Shown here one piece after another: positions 1-6,740 of a DNA stretch of 24,171 bases (the first letter of the stretch is position 1; each line of letters starts with the position of its first letter). The stretch is taken from positions 1-24,171 of the forward strand of contig DAORVK010000045.1 in assembly GCA_035433705.1 (NCBI GenBank), written 5' to 3'. The translations under genes were made by a program, and so were the position numbers. The notes under the pieces are model-generated. The model was not told where the DNA came from, did not search any database, and was given only the letters and a program-made list of their open reading frames with translations. The DNA is from CADEFQ01 sp035433705. GTDB taxonomy: Bacteria > Pseudomonadota > Gammaproteobacteria > Steroidobacterales > Steroidobacteraceae.

Positions 1-996
1 CAGTACATCGGCGGCATCGAGCACGCGATCCTGCACCTGCTGTATTCGCGCTTCTGGACGCGCGTGATGCGCGACCTCGGGCTCGTAACCCTCGACGAGC
101 CGTTCGCGAAGCTCCTCACGCAGGGCATGGTGCTGAATCACATCTATTACCGCCATCCCGAGGGCGAGCGGCGCAGTTATTTCAACCCGGCCGATGTCGA
201 GATGCGCGACGGCGTTCCCGTGCTGATCGCGGACGGCAAGCCGGTGGTGCATGACGGCCTCGGCACGATGTCGAAATCGAAAGGCAACGGCGTCGACCCG
301 TCGAAGCTCATCGAAGAGTTCGGTGCCGACACGGCGCGCCTTTTCATGATGTTCACGGCGCCGCCCGAACAGTCGCTCGAGTGGAGCGACGAGGGCGTGC
401 AGGGCGCGTTCCGCTTCATCCGCCGCTTGTGGAAGGCCGTGCACGATCTCGTATCGCAGGGGCCGCAGCCCGCCGCGGATTTTGCGGCGCTCGATGCGGA
501 GCACAAGACGCTGCGCCGCCTCGCGCACGAGACGCTTGCCAAGGTGACCGACGACATCGGCCGCCGGCACACCTTCAACACGGCCATCGCCGCGACGATG
601 GAACTGCTGAACGAGGCGACACGAACCTCGACCGCGAGCGTACAGGGACGCGCGGTGGTCCGTGAGGCCTGCGAGATCATCGTGCTGACACTCTCGCCGA
701 TCATCCCGCACGTGACGCACGCGCTCTGGCAGGCGCTCGGCCACGCGACTGCGCTGATCGAGGAGCCCTGGCCGAAGCCCGATCCCGCCGCACTCGTGCG
801 CGAGGAGATCGAACTCGTCGTGCAGGTCAACGGCAAGCTGCGCGGCAGGGTGACGGTCGCCGCCGGCGCGCCCGAAGAAGTGGTGCGCGCCGCGGCGCTC
901 GCGGACGAGAATGCGTGCAGGTTCATGGGTGGCAAGCCCGTGCGCAAGGTGATCATCGTGCCGGGCAAGCTCGTGAACATCGTGGTCCAGTCGTGA
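1..996 (+). CDS. leuS: Leucyl-tRNA synthetase, C-terminal part (5' end outside window)
   Basis: This enzyme charges tRNA-Leu with leucine in the cytoplasm. The frame is open from base 1, so the gene begins upstream, and 331 residues are visible. The segment starts with the class I motif YIGGIEHAILHLLYSRF. It carries the KMSKS signature as MSKSK at 268-282, then the helical anticodon-binding domain (FNTAIAATMEL) and the C-terminal VQVNGKLRG region typical of bacterial LeuRS. The HIGH motif and the editing domain must lie to the left of the window. The TGA stop at 994-996 overlaps the GTG start of lptE, the usual gammaproteobacterial neighbour. Identity is secure; only the 5' end is missing. 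Confidence 0.97.
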   Translation, partial: QYIGGIEHAILHLLYSRFWTRVMRDLGLVTLDEPFAKLLTQGMVLNHIYYRHPEGERRSYFNPADVEMRDGVPVLIADGKPVVHDGLGTMSKSKGNGVDPSKLIEEFGADTARLFMMFTAPPEQSLEWSDEGVQGAFRFIRRLWKAVHDLVSQGPQPAADFAALDAEHKTLRRLAHETLAKVTDDIGRRHTFNTAIAATMELLNEATRTSTASVQGRAVVREACEIIVLTLSPIIPHVTHALWQALGHATALIEEPWPKPDPAALVREEIELVVQVNGKLRGRVTVAAGAPEEVVRAAALADENACRFMGGKPVRKVIIVPGKLVNIVVQS

Positions 997-1484
997 TCCA
1001 CCGTTTCATTGCGATCGCCACTCTTGCGCTTGCACTTGCTGCGTTGGCGGGCTGCGGACTGAGACTGCAAGGCCGCGAGGCCGCGCCGCAGGCCTTCGCA
1101 AGCGCCTGCATCGAGGCGCAGGACACACAGAGCGATTTCGTGCAGGCCCTGTCGCGCTCGCTGGCGGCGAGCGGCGTGCGGCTCGAGGGCGACCCGGCGC
1201 GCGCCGAGGCTATCGTGCGCGTCTCGCGTGATGAAGTGAAGGAGCGCGTGCTGTCGGTGTCGGCGCGCAATATCCCGCGCGAATACGAGCTGGCTTATCG
1301 CGTGGAATTCAGCGTGCAGAAGGGTGGGGCCGAACTGCTGGCGCCGCGGGAAGTGTTGCTGTCGCGCGATTTCACCTTCGACGAGACGATCCTGCTCGCG
1401 AAGGAGCGTGAGCAGCGCCTGCTGGAAGATGCGCTCGCGCGCGACCTCGCGGCAATCGTGATGCGCCAGCTCGCGGCGCTCTGA
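993..1484 (+). CDS. lptE: LPS-assembly lipoprotein LptE
   Basis: LptE is the outer-membrane lipoprotein that plugs LptD and helps insert lipopolysaccharide into the outer leaflet. The 163-residue product starts at GTG 993, sharing GTGA with the leuS stop. From there it reads a short basic N-terminus, a hydrophobic stretch (IAIATLALALAALAG) and the lipobox LAGC, with the acylated Cys at about residue 21, followed by GLRLQG. The following GLRL segment, the central DEVKERVLSVSA and the late FDETILLAKEREQ region fit the family, whose members are usually 165-200 residues. The frame stays open further upstream, but only the GTG at 993 places a signal peptide at the N-terminus. Position directly after leuS supports the call. 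Confidence 0.9.
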   Translation: MIHRFIAIATLALALAALAGCGLRLQGREAAPQAFASACIEAQDTQSDFVQALSRSLAASGVRLEGDPARAEAIVRVSRDEVKERVLSVSARNIPREYELAYRVEFSVQKGGAELLAPREVLLSRDFTFDETILLAKEREQRLLEDALARDLAAIVMRQLAAL

Positions 1485-1494
1485 GGCGCCAGCC

Positions 1495-1989
1495 ATGGGC
1501 GCCGATGTCCTGCGCGTCAACGGCACCAATCGTGCGGCCCTCGGCACACTGCTTGCCCGCTACGGCCTGAAGCTGCGCTTCATCGCTCCCGAAGAGGGTA
1601 TTCCCGGTTCGTTCTGGGGCGAGAGCGAAGCGGGACTCGTCGCAGACTGCCTCTACGCGCGGCTCGACACTCCTGTGCATTCGGTGCTGCACGAGGCGGC
1701 CCACTATGTCTGCATGACCCCGGAGCGCCGTGCGGGACTCGATCGTGACGCCGGTGGCGACGACGCGGAGGAATGCGGTGTCTGCTATCTGCAGGTGTTG
1801 CTCGCGGAGGCATTGCCCGGTGTCGGTCGCGAACGCCTGTGTGACGACATGGATTCCTGGGGCTACAGCTTCCGGGAGGGTCCGGTGCGTGTCTGGCTCG
1901 CGGGCGACGCTCGCGATGCGCGCGCGTGGCTCGCCGGGCACGGGATCATCGGGAACGCGGGCGCTCCGACCTGGCAGCTGCGCAGTTGA
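1495..1989 (+). CDS. Unrecognised 164-residue protein with an HEAAH (HExxH-type) motif
   Basis: I do not recognise this family by name. The product has no signal peptide or membrane segment, so it is probably cytoplasmic. A possible metal-binding HEAAH lies at residues 66-70 in the context HSVLHEAAHYVCM. A pair of glutamates (residues 92-93, in DDAEECGVCY) follows about 22 residues later, a spacing that could supply a third zinc ligand as in gluzincin-type peptidases. There are five cysteines, two of them in CGVC (94-97). The C-terminal part has WGYSFREGPVRVW and ends in a short Trp-rich tail. The ATG lies 10 bases after the lptE stop, so it is probably co-transcribed with leuS-lptE. Metalloprotease activity is inference from the motif only; the coding call itself is strong. 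Confidence 0.82.
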   Translation: MGADVLRVNGTNRAALGTLLARYGLKLRFIAPEEGIPGSFWGESEAGLVADCLYARLDTPVHSVLHEAAHYVCMTPERRAGLDRDAGGDDAEECGVCYLQVLLAEALPGVGRERLCDDMDSWGYSFREGPVRVWLAGDARDARAWLAGHGIIGNAGAPTWQLRS

Positions 1990-2015
1990 ACCGCGCGCCG
2001 ACTGTTCGCAACCGG

Positions 2016-3089
2016 TCAATCCTCGCCGAAGCGATCAGTAGCGCTGACAAGCTCGTGAATGTTGCCCGGTTCGAAGGCCGAATGCCCCGCGTCCGGCACG
2101 ATCCGGAAATCCGCTTCGGGCCACGCACGATGCAGGTCCCAGGCGCTCTTCATCGGGCACACGACGTCGTAGCGCCCCTGCACGATCACGGCAGGGATGT
2201 GGCGGATCCTCGACACGTCGTCGAGGAGCTGGGTTGCCGAGCGCAGGAAGCCGCGGTTCACGAAGTAGTGGCACTCGATGCGGGCGAACGTTTCGGCGTA
2301 CGCGTCTTCTTCGAATTTCTTCAGATCGTCCGGGTTGAGCCGCAGGTAGCTCGTGGCGCCCTCCCAGATCGACCAGGCGCGTGCAGCGGTGCTGCGCACG
2401 ACCGGATCGTCGCTCGTGAGGCGGCGATAGTAGGCGTCCATCATCTCGCTGCGTTCGGCGGGTGGAATTGCCGCAGCGAAGTCGGCATAGAGATCGGGGA
2501 ACAGCGCTCCGGCACCGTCTGATTCGCCGTAAAACCACGCCAATTCCCAGGGCCGTACGAGAAAGATGCCGCGCAGCACGAGTTCGGTGACGCGCTGCGG
2601 GTGCGCCTGCGCGTAGGCGAGCGCAAGGGTGGAACCCCATGAGCCTCCGAATACCTGCCACTTGTCGATGCCGAGGTTCTCGCGCAGCCGCTCGATGTCG
2701 GCGACGAGGTGCCAGGTGGTGTTGTCTTCAAGGCTCGCGCGCGGCCGGCTCTTGCCGCAGCCCCGCTGATCGAAGAGCACGATGCGATAGCGCTTCGGAT
2801 CGAAGAAGCGGCGCATCTTGGGATCGGTGCCACCACCGGGGCCGCCATGCAGGAACACCACGGGCTTGCCGCGAGGGTTGCCACTTTCTTCGAAATGGAG
2901 ATTGTGGACCGGCGAGACCGCGAGGCGCCCGGTGCGGTACGCATTGAACGCGGGATACAACTCGCGTCGTGCCGGTGCGGCGCGCCGCTTCGCGCCCCGC
3001 CGCTGCGCAGCCTGCTTCGGTGCGGCGCGTTTCGCAGTGGCGCGCTTCGCAGTGGCGCGCTTCGTCCCTGATTTCCTTCGCTTGGCCAT
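2016..3089 (-). CDS. pip: Proline iminopeptidase (alpha/beta hydrolase) with a basic N-terminal extension
   Basis: Proline iminopeptidase (peptidase family S33) removes N-terminal proline from peptides. The 357-residue protein shows the family signatures: HGGPGGG oxyanion loop at 81-87, DQRGCGKS at 108-115, nucleophile elbow GGSWGS at 148-153 with Ser150, GRYDVVCP with Asp308, and GHS with His336 as the third triad member. The core matches the usual length of about 315 residues. The extra 40 or so residues are an N-terminal tail of Lys, Arg, Ala and Thr with repeated KRAT units, resembling histone-H1-like tails. The start at 3089 was chosen because the frame upstream overlaps the HIT gene and reads as noise. 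It follows the HIT gene by 13 bases, so the two probably form an operon. A later start that drops the tail has no obvious ATG or GTG candidate. Confidence 0.93.
   Translation of the reverse strand: MAKRRKSGTKRATAKRATAKRAAPKQAAQRRGAKRRAAPARRELYPAFNAYRTGRLAVSPVHNLHFEESGNPRGKPVVFLHGGPGGGTDPKMRRFFDPKRYRIVLFDQRGCGKSRPRASLEDNTTWHLVADIERLRENLGIDKWQVFGGSWGSTLALAYAQAHPQRVTELVLRGIFLVRPWELAWFYGESDGAGALFPDLYADFAAAIPPAERSEMMDAYYRRLTSDDPVVRSTAARAWSIWEGATSYLRLNPDDLKKFEEDAYAETFARIECHYFVNRGFLRSATQLLDDVSRIRHIPAVIVQGRYDVVCPMKSAWDLHRAWPEADFRIVPDAGHSAFEPGNIHELVSATDRFGED
3016..3060. repeat. 15-base tandem repeat encoding the basic N-terminal tail of the iminopeptidase
   Basis: Two identical 15-base units occupy 3031-3045 and 3046-3060. 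A diverged third unit (about 11 of 15 bases the same) lies at 3016-3030. Since 15 is a multiple of three the array stays in frame, and it encodes repeated AKRAT/AKRAA on the minus strand. Copy number could vary between strains without breaking the gene. Confidence 0.8.
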
Positions 3090-3102
3090 GCGCGCCTGCC
3101 TT

Positions 3103-3453
3103 TCAGAAGGTCTTTGCCACCATGCCACCCAGCGGGGCCCCGCCGAGCAAATGGACGTGCAGGTGATAGACTTCCTGTCCGCCGTGCTGGTTGCAGTTGA
3201 TGATGAGCCGGTAGCCGTCCTCGGCGATGCCCTCGTGCCGCGCGAGGTCGCGCGCCACGGTGAACATGTGGCCGACGAGCGCCTCGTCATCGTCGCTGAT
3301 GTCGTTGGCGGTCGGAATCGGCTTGTTTGGCACGATCAGGATATGGACCGGCGCACGCGGATGGATGTCGCGGAAGGCCGTCACGCGTTCGTCCCGGTGC
3401 AGGATCGTGGCAGGCAGTTCGCCCGCGATGATGCGCTCGAACAGTGTAGGCAT
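3103..3453 (-). CDS. HIT-family nucleotide-binding hydrolase (HINT-like)
   Basis: HIT proteins hydrolyse nucleotides carrying phosphoramidate or related leaving groups; the HINT branch acts on adenosine 5'-phosphoramidates. The product has 116 residues, the usual length. It starts with the family's N-terminal FERIIAGELPA, has RAPVHILIVPNKPI in the middle, and carries the histidine triad HLHVHLLGG with His97, His99 and His101 near the C-terminus. Its stop is 13 bases before the iminopeptidase start on the same strand. The start at 3453 faces divergently from holA across 74 bases. On the minus strand TAGGAT lies six bases before the ATG and could be a -10 box, but no good -35 goes with it. The cellular substrate cannot be read from sequence. 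Confidence 0.95.
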   Translation of the reverse strand: MPTLFERIIAGELPATILHRDERVTAFRDIHPRAPVHILIVPNKPIPTANDISDDDEALVGHMFTVARDLARHEGIAEDGYRLIINCNQHGGQEVYHLHVHLLGGAPLGGMVAKTF

Positions 3454-3527
3454 CCGGAAATCCTAACCCCTGCTGCCCCCAATCTCCATGTAAAAGTGGA
3501 TAATCCTCCGGTGGCCGGGATGGTCCC

Positions 3528-4463
3528 ATGAAACTTGATCCAGACAAGCTCGCCGCGCACCTCGCGCGCGGGCTGGCGCCCGTCTACCTGCTGTCCGGCG
3601 ACGAACCACTCCTCGTCAGCGAGGCTGCCGACGCTGTGCGCGCGCAGGCGCGTGCCGCGGGCTTCACCGATCGGGTCGTGCATTTTGTCGATCGCGACAG
3701 CAGCTGGGATGACTTGCGCGCCGGCACGAGCAATCTGTCGCTCTTCGCGTTGCGTCGCCTCGTCGAGTTGCGCCTGCCGACGGGCAAGCCGGGCGTCGCG
3801 GGCAGTGCCGCGATCGTCGAGCTCATTGAACGGCGCGACTCCGACACACTGCTCGTGATCATCACCGGGCGGCTCGAGCGTGAATCGCAGGGCGCCGCCT
3901 GGGTGCGTGCGGTCGAGGACCATGGTGTCTGGATGAACGCGTGGCCGGTCGGTCGCGAGAAGCTTCCGGGCTGGCTCGAGGCCCGCGCGCGCCGGGCAGG
4001 CCTCAGCCTCGATCGCGCGGCGCTCGAGCTGCTCGCCGAGCGCACCGAAGGCAATCTCCTCGCCGCGCAGCAGGAGATCGATCGACTGTCGCTCACGCTC
4101 GCGGGCGCGGTCGGCGTTGCGGAACTCACCGCAAGCGTCGCAGACAACGCGCGCTTCGACGTCTTCAAACTGGGCGAGGCGGCGCGCGGCGGCAACGCGG
4201 CGCGCGCGCTGCGCATCGTCGAGGGACTGCGCGCTGAAGGCGTCGAGGCCACCCTGGTGCTGTGGGCCCTGCTGCGCGAGCTGCGTCAGTCGGCGCGTGG
4301 CGGCGGGCGCCATGCCCGGCGCGATTTCGCGCGTCTGGCCGAACGCGCGGCGCGCGCCGACCGGGCGATCAAGGGTCGGCTGCAGGCGAATTCGTGGGAT
4401 GAAATGGCGCTCCTCGCCGTGGATCTCTGCGGTGTCCGGCTCCCCCTCGTCAGGCGTACATGA
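3528..4463 (+). CDS. holA: DNA polymerase III subunit delta
   Basis: Delta is the clamp-loader subunit that opens the beta sliding clamp during replication. The 311-residue product begins MKLDPDKLAAHL and has the family's PVYLLSGDEPLLVSEAAD motif. It continues with LVEL, LLVIITGRLE, the WVRAVEDHGVW strand, LLAERTEGNLLAAQQEIDRL and the domain III RFDVFKLGEAARGGNAARAL. It ends WDEMALLAVDLCG..L, which corresponds to the end of the E. coli protein. It is roughly 30 residues shorter than the E. coli protein (343), and the shortfall appears to lie in domain III after LLRELRQSA. The stop overlaps nadD in an ATGA, so translation is probably coupled. GATAAT at 3499-3504 is a possible -10 for this series. 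Confidence 0.95.
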   Translation: MKLDPDKLAAHLARGLAPVYLLSGDEPLLVSEAADAVRAQARAAGFTDRVVHFVDRDSSWDDLRAGTSNLSLFALRRLVELRLPTGKPGVAGSAAIVELIERRDSDTLLVIITGRLERESQGAAWVRAVEDHGVWMNAWPVGREKLPGWLEARARRAGLSLDRAALELLAERTEGNLLAAQQEIDRLSLTLAGAVGVAELTASVADNARFDVFKLGEAARGGNAARALRIVEGLRAEGVEATLVLWALLRELRQSARGGGRHARRDFARLAERAARADRAIKGRLQANSWDEMALLAVDLCGVRLPLVRRT

Positions 4464-5107
4464 TGCGACCGATCGGTCTTTTCGGCGGAACCTTCGACCC
4501 GATTCACTTTGGCCATCTGCGCACCGCGTTCGAGCTGTGGCAGGCGCTGCAGCTTGCGGAGGTGCGCTTCCTGCCCACCGGCGATCCACCCCATCGTGAC
4601 ACGCCGCTCGCCGAAGCCTCGCAACGCCTCGCCATGGTGCGTGCCGCCGTTGCCGATCAGCCGGCCTTCGTGGTCGACGATCGCGAGACGCGTCGCAAGG
4701 GCCTGTCGTATTCCTTCGACACGCTCAGCGAGTTGCGCAGCGAGTTCCCGGGGCGCTCACTGTGTCTGCTGCTCGGCATGGATGCCTTTCTCGGCCTGCC
4801 TGCCTGGCATCGCTGGCGCGAGCTGCCGGAGCTTGCGCACATCGTCGTGGCGCACCGCCCGGGATGGAAGGCGCCCACCACGGGGCCGCTCGGGGAGCTG
4901 ATGGTCGATCGCGGCACCGGTGGCGTGCGCGATCTGCATTCGGCGACAGCCGGGCGCGTCTTCATCCACGCCGTCACCCAGCTCGAGATCTCCTCGACGG
5001 AGCTGCGGGAGCTGATCGTCGATGGCCGTGATCCGCGCTATCTCGTGCCCGATGTGGTGCGTGACATGCTGCGCGCGTCGGGGTGCTATGCTCGCGGGGA
5101 AGACTGA
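4460..5107 (+). CDS. nadD: Nicotinate-nucleotide adenylyltransferase
   Basis: NadD joins nicotinate mononucleotide and ATP to make deamido-NAD, the penultimate step of NAD synthesis. The 215-residue protein has the nucleotidyltransferase signature GGTFDPIHFGH at residues 9-19. It has the substrate loop PTGDPPHR at 39-46, LLLGMDAF around 103-110, and the second ATP motif ISSTELR at 177-183 (ISSTxxR). ATG codons at 4460 and 4463 are both possible; the first overlaps the holA stop as ATGA. Length is normal for the family (about 213). Placement in holA-nadD-rsfS-rlmH is the conserved gammaproteobacterial order. Confidence 0.97.
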   Translation: MMRPIGLFGGTFDPIHFGHLRTAFELWQALQLAEVRFLPTGDPPHRDTPLAEASQRLAMVRAAVADQPAFVVDDRETRRKGLSYSFDTLSELRSEFPGRSLCLLLGMDAFLGLPAWHRWRELPELAHIVVAHRPGWKAPTTGPLGELMVDRGTGGVRDLHSATAGRVFIHAVTQLEISSTELRELIVDGRDPRYLVPDVVRDMLRASGCYARGED

Positions 5108-5131
5108 TACGGGAGAGGCCCACACCGACAC

Positions 5132-5614
5132 ATGACCACCGCCAAACGCCCGCGCCGCAGCGCTCCTCGCACGACGCCCCTCGAGGAAATAGTCACCACC
5201 GCGCTCGATGACATGAAGGCGGTCAATGTCAGGGTTCTCGACGTCCGTGGACTCACGGATATCGCCGATACCTTCGTCATCGCCTCGGGCAACTCCGATC
5301 GTCACGTCCGATCCATCGCCGAACGGGTCATCCAGAAAGCGCGCGCTGCGGGCATTCGCACCCACGGCATCGAAGGCGAGCGCGACAGCGAATGGGTGCT
5401 CGTCGACCTGACCGACGTGATCGTGCATGTGATGCTGCCGCGCACGCGCGAGTTCTACGGCCTCGAGCGGCTGTGGGAGGGCGATGGCGCGTCGGTGCCT
5501 GCCAAGGCAGCGGCCCCTCGCCGGACGAAAACGGGCGCGAGGCGAGCCGCACCGCGGGCCGCTGCTGCGCACGGGGCCCGACCCCGGCCAGCGCGGTCGC
5601 GCCGTGCACACTGA
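5132..5614 (+). CDS. rsfS: Ribosomal silencing factor RsfS (Iojap) with a basic C-terminal tail
   Basis: RsfS binds ribosomal protein L14 and blocks joining of 50S and 30S subunits when nutrients are scarce. The 160-residue product contains the whole Iojap domain: ALDDMKAVNVRVLDV, DIADTFVIASGNSDRHVRSIAE, GEGERDSEW-like GIEGERDSEWVLVD, DVIVHVM and REFYGLERLW. The family normally has 105-130 residues. Here the N-terminus carries about 15 basic residues (TTAKRPRRSAPRTT). After the domain comes a tail of about 40 residues made almost entirely of Ala, Arg, Pro, Lys, Thr and Gly, ending ARSRRAH. The tail looks disordered and could bind RNA; that is inference. It lies 24 bases after nadD and 24 before rlmH. 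Confidence 0.95.
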   Translation: MTTAKRPRRSAPRTTPLEEIVTTALDDMKAVNVRVLDVRGLTDIADTFVIASGNSDRHVRSIAERVIQKARAAGIRTHGIEGERDSEWVLVDLTDVIVHVMLPRTREFYGLERLWEGDGASVPAKAAAPRRTKTGARRAAPRAAAAHGARPRPARSRRAH

Positions 5615-5638
5615 CCGCCGCGAAGGTTCGGGTGAGTC

Positions 5639-6109
5639 GTGCGGGTGCGCCTCATCGCTGTCGGCACGCGCATGCCCGCCTGGGTCTCTGCGGGCTGCGA
5701 CGAGTATCTGAGGCGTCTGCGCCCCGCGCTGCGCGTCGACATCGTGGAACTGGCTCCTGGCCCGCGGTCGGCTGGCACGCCGGTCGGGCGTGCGATGGAG
5801 GACGAGGCGCGTCGCCAGCTCGGCCGCCTCGCGAAGGACGAATACGTCGTCGCGCTCGACGAACGCGGCAAGGCCTTCTCCAGCGTCGAACTGTCCCGAT
5901 GGCTCGCGGAGCGCATGCGGGACGGCCGCGACCTCGCGTTCCTGATCGGTGGCCCCGACGGCTTCGCGCCCGCTGTGCGGGAGCGGGCGGATCTCGACTG
6001 GTCGCTGTCGCGCCTCACCCTGCCGCACGCGCTGGTGCGCGTCGTGCTCGCCGAGCAGCTCTACCGCGCCCACGCGCTGCTCGCGGGACACCCCTACCAT
6101 CGCGCATGA
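5639..6109 (+). CDS. rlmH: 23S rRNA (pseudouridine-1915-N3)-methyltransferase
   Basis: RlmH is a SPOUT-class methyltransferase that methylates pseudouridine 1915 in helix 69 of 23S rRNA on assembled ribosomes, using S-adenosylmethionine. The 156-residue product matches the family length of about 155. It starts MRVRLIAVGTRMPAWV and has the SAM-binding trefoil-knot motifs VALDERGKAFSS and FLIGGPDGF. It ends in LSRLTLPHALVRVVLAEQLYRAHALLAGHPYHR, as in the family. The start is GTG at 5639. Its pairing with rsfS is widely conserved. Confidence 0.97.
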   Translation: MRVRLIAVGTRMPAWVSAGCDEYLRRLRPALRVDIVELAPGPRSAGTPVGRAMEDEARRQLGRLAKDEYVVALDERGKAFSSVELSRWLAERMRDGRDLAFLIGGPDGFAPAVRERADLDWSLSRLTLPHALVRVVLAEQLYRAHALLAGHPYHRA

Positions 6110-6122
6110 GAACCGCGGCCGC

Positions 6123-6740
6123 ATGACCGCAACGATGCCAGTGCTGTGCCTCGCGTCTGCATCGCCGCGCCGGCAGGAACTGCTGTGCCAGATCGGTGTG
6201 CCGAATCTGGTGCTCGCGGCCGACATCGACGAGACGGCGCGAACCGGCGAAGAGCCGGCGCACTATGTCGCACGTGTGGCGCGCGCCAAGGGCGAAGCCG
6301 TGTGGGCGCAGCCTGCGGCACGGTGCGGGCTGCCGGTGCTCGCCGCCGACACCACCGTTGTGCTCGATGGCCGGATGCTTGGCAAGCCCGTCACCCGCGA
6401 GGAGGGTGTCGAGATGCTGCTGGCGCTCGCAGGACGCACGCACGAGGTGCTGACGGCGGTTGTGCTCCTGGCTGGCTCCGTGCAGGCGCCTTCGACGCGC
6501 TGCCGCTCGGTGCGCTCGCAAGTGCGGTTTCGATCGATCAGTGCCGCGGACGCGGGCCGCTACTGGGAGAGCGGTGAGCCGCGCGACAAGGCGGGCGGCT
6601 ATGCGGTGCAGGGGCTCGGCGCCGTATTCGTCGCCGGCCTCACGGGCAGCTATTCTGGCGTCATGGGATTACCTCTTTTCGAGACCGCGGCTCTGCTGCA
6701 GGAGGCCGGTATCCCCGTCTGGGCGGGAGCCGGTCCGTGA
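6123..6740 (+). CDS. maf: Maf-family nucleoside triphosphate pyrophosphatase (YhdE type)
   Basis: Maf proteins hydrolyse non-canonical or excess nucleoside triphosphates to monophosphates; the YhdE branch prefers dTTP and UTP. The 205-residue product carries SASPRR at 12-17, then RQELLCQIGVP, the catalytic ADTTVVLDG..LGKP block, and the ESGEPRDKAGGYAVQGLG and SYSGVMGLPLFET signatures. The YhdE branch is suggested by the QELL and the C-terminal pattern, but YceF-like preferences cannot be ruled out. ATG 6123 was chosen because the frame upstream reads through rlmH; ATG 6135 is the alternative. Its stop overlaps the rng start in GTGA. Confidence 0.95.
   Translation: MTATMPVLCLASASPRRQELLCQIGVPNLVLAADIDETARTGEEPAHYVARVARAKGEAVWAQPAARCGLPVLAADTTVVLDGRMLGKPVTREEGVEMLLALAGRTHEVLTAVVLLAGSVQAPSTRCRSVRSQVRFRSISAADAGRYWESGEPRDKAGGYAVQGLGAVFVAGLTGSYSGVMGLPLFETAALLQEAGIPVWAGAGP

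Noticed and set aside
177..1547. Long minus-strand open frame (about 456 codons) opposite leuS and lptE
   Set aside because: It reads as low-complexity Arg/Ala/Ser-rich noise and is antisense to two well-identified genes; long shadow frames are expected at this G+C.
4757..6226. Minus-strand open frame of about 489 codons opposite nadD, rsfS and rlmH
   Set aside because: A shadow frame; the plus strand holds complete, conserved genes in their usual order.
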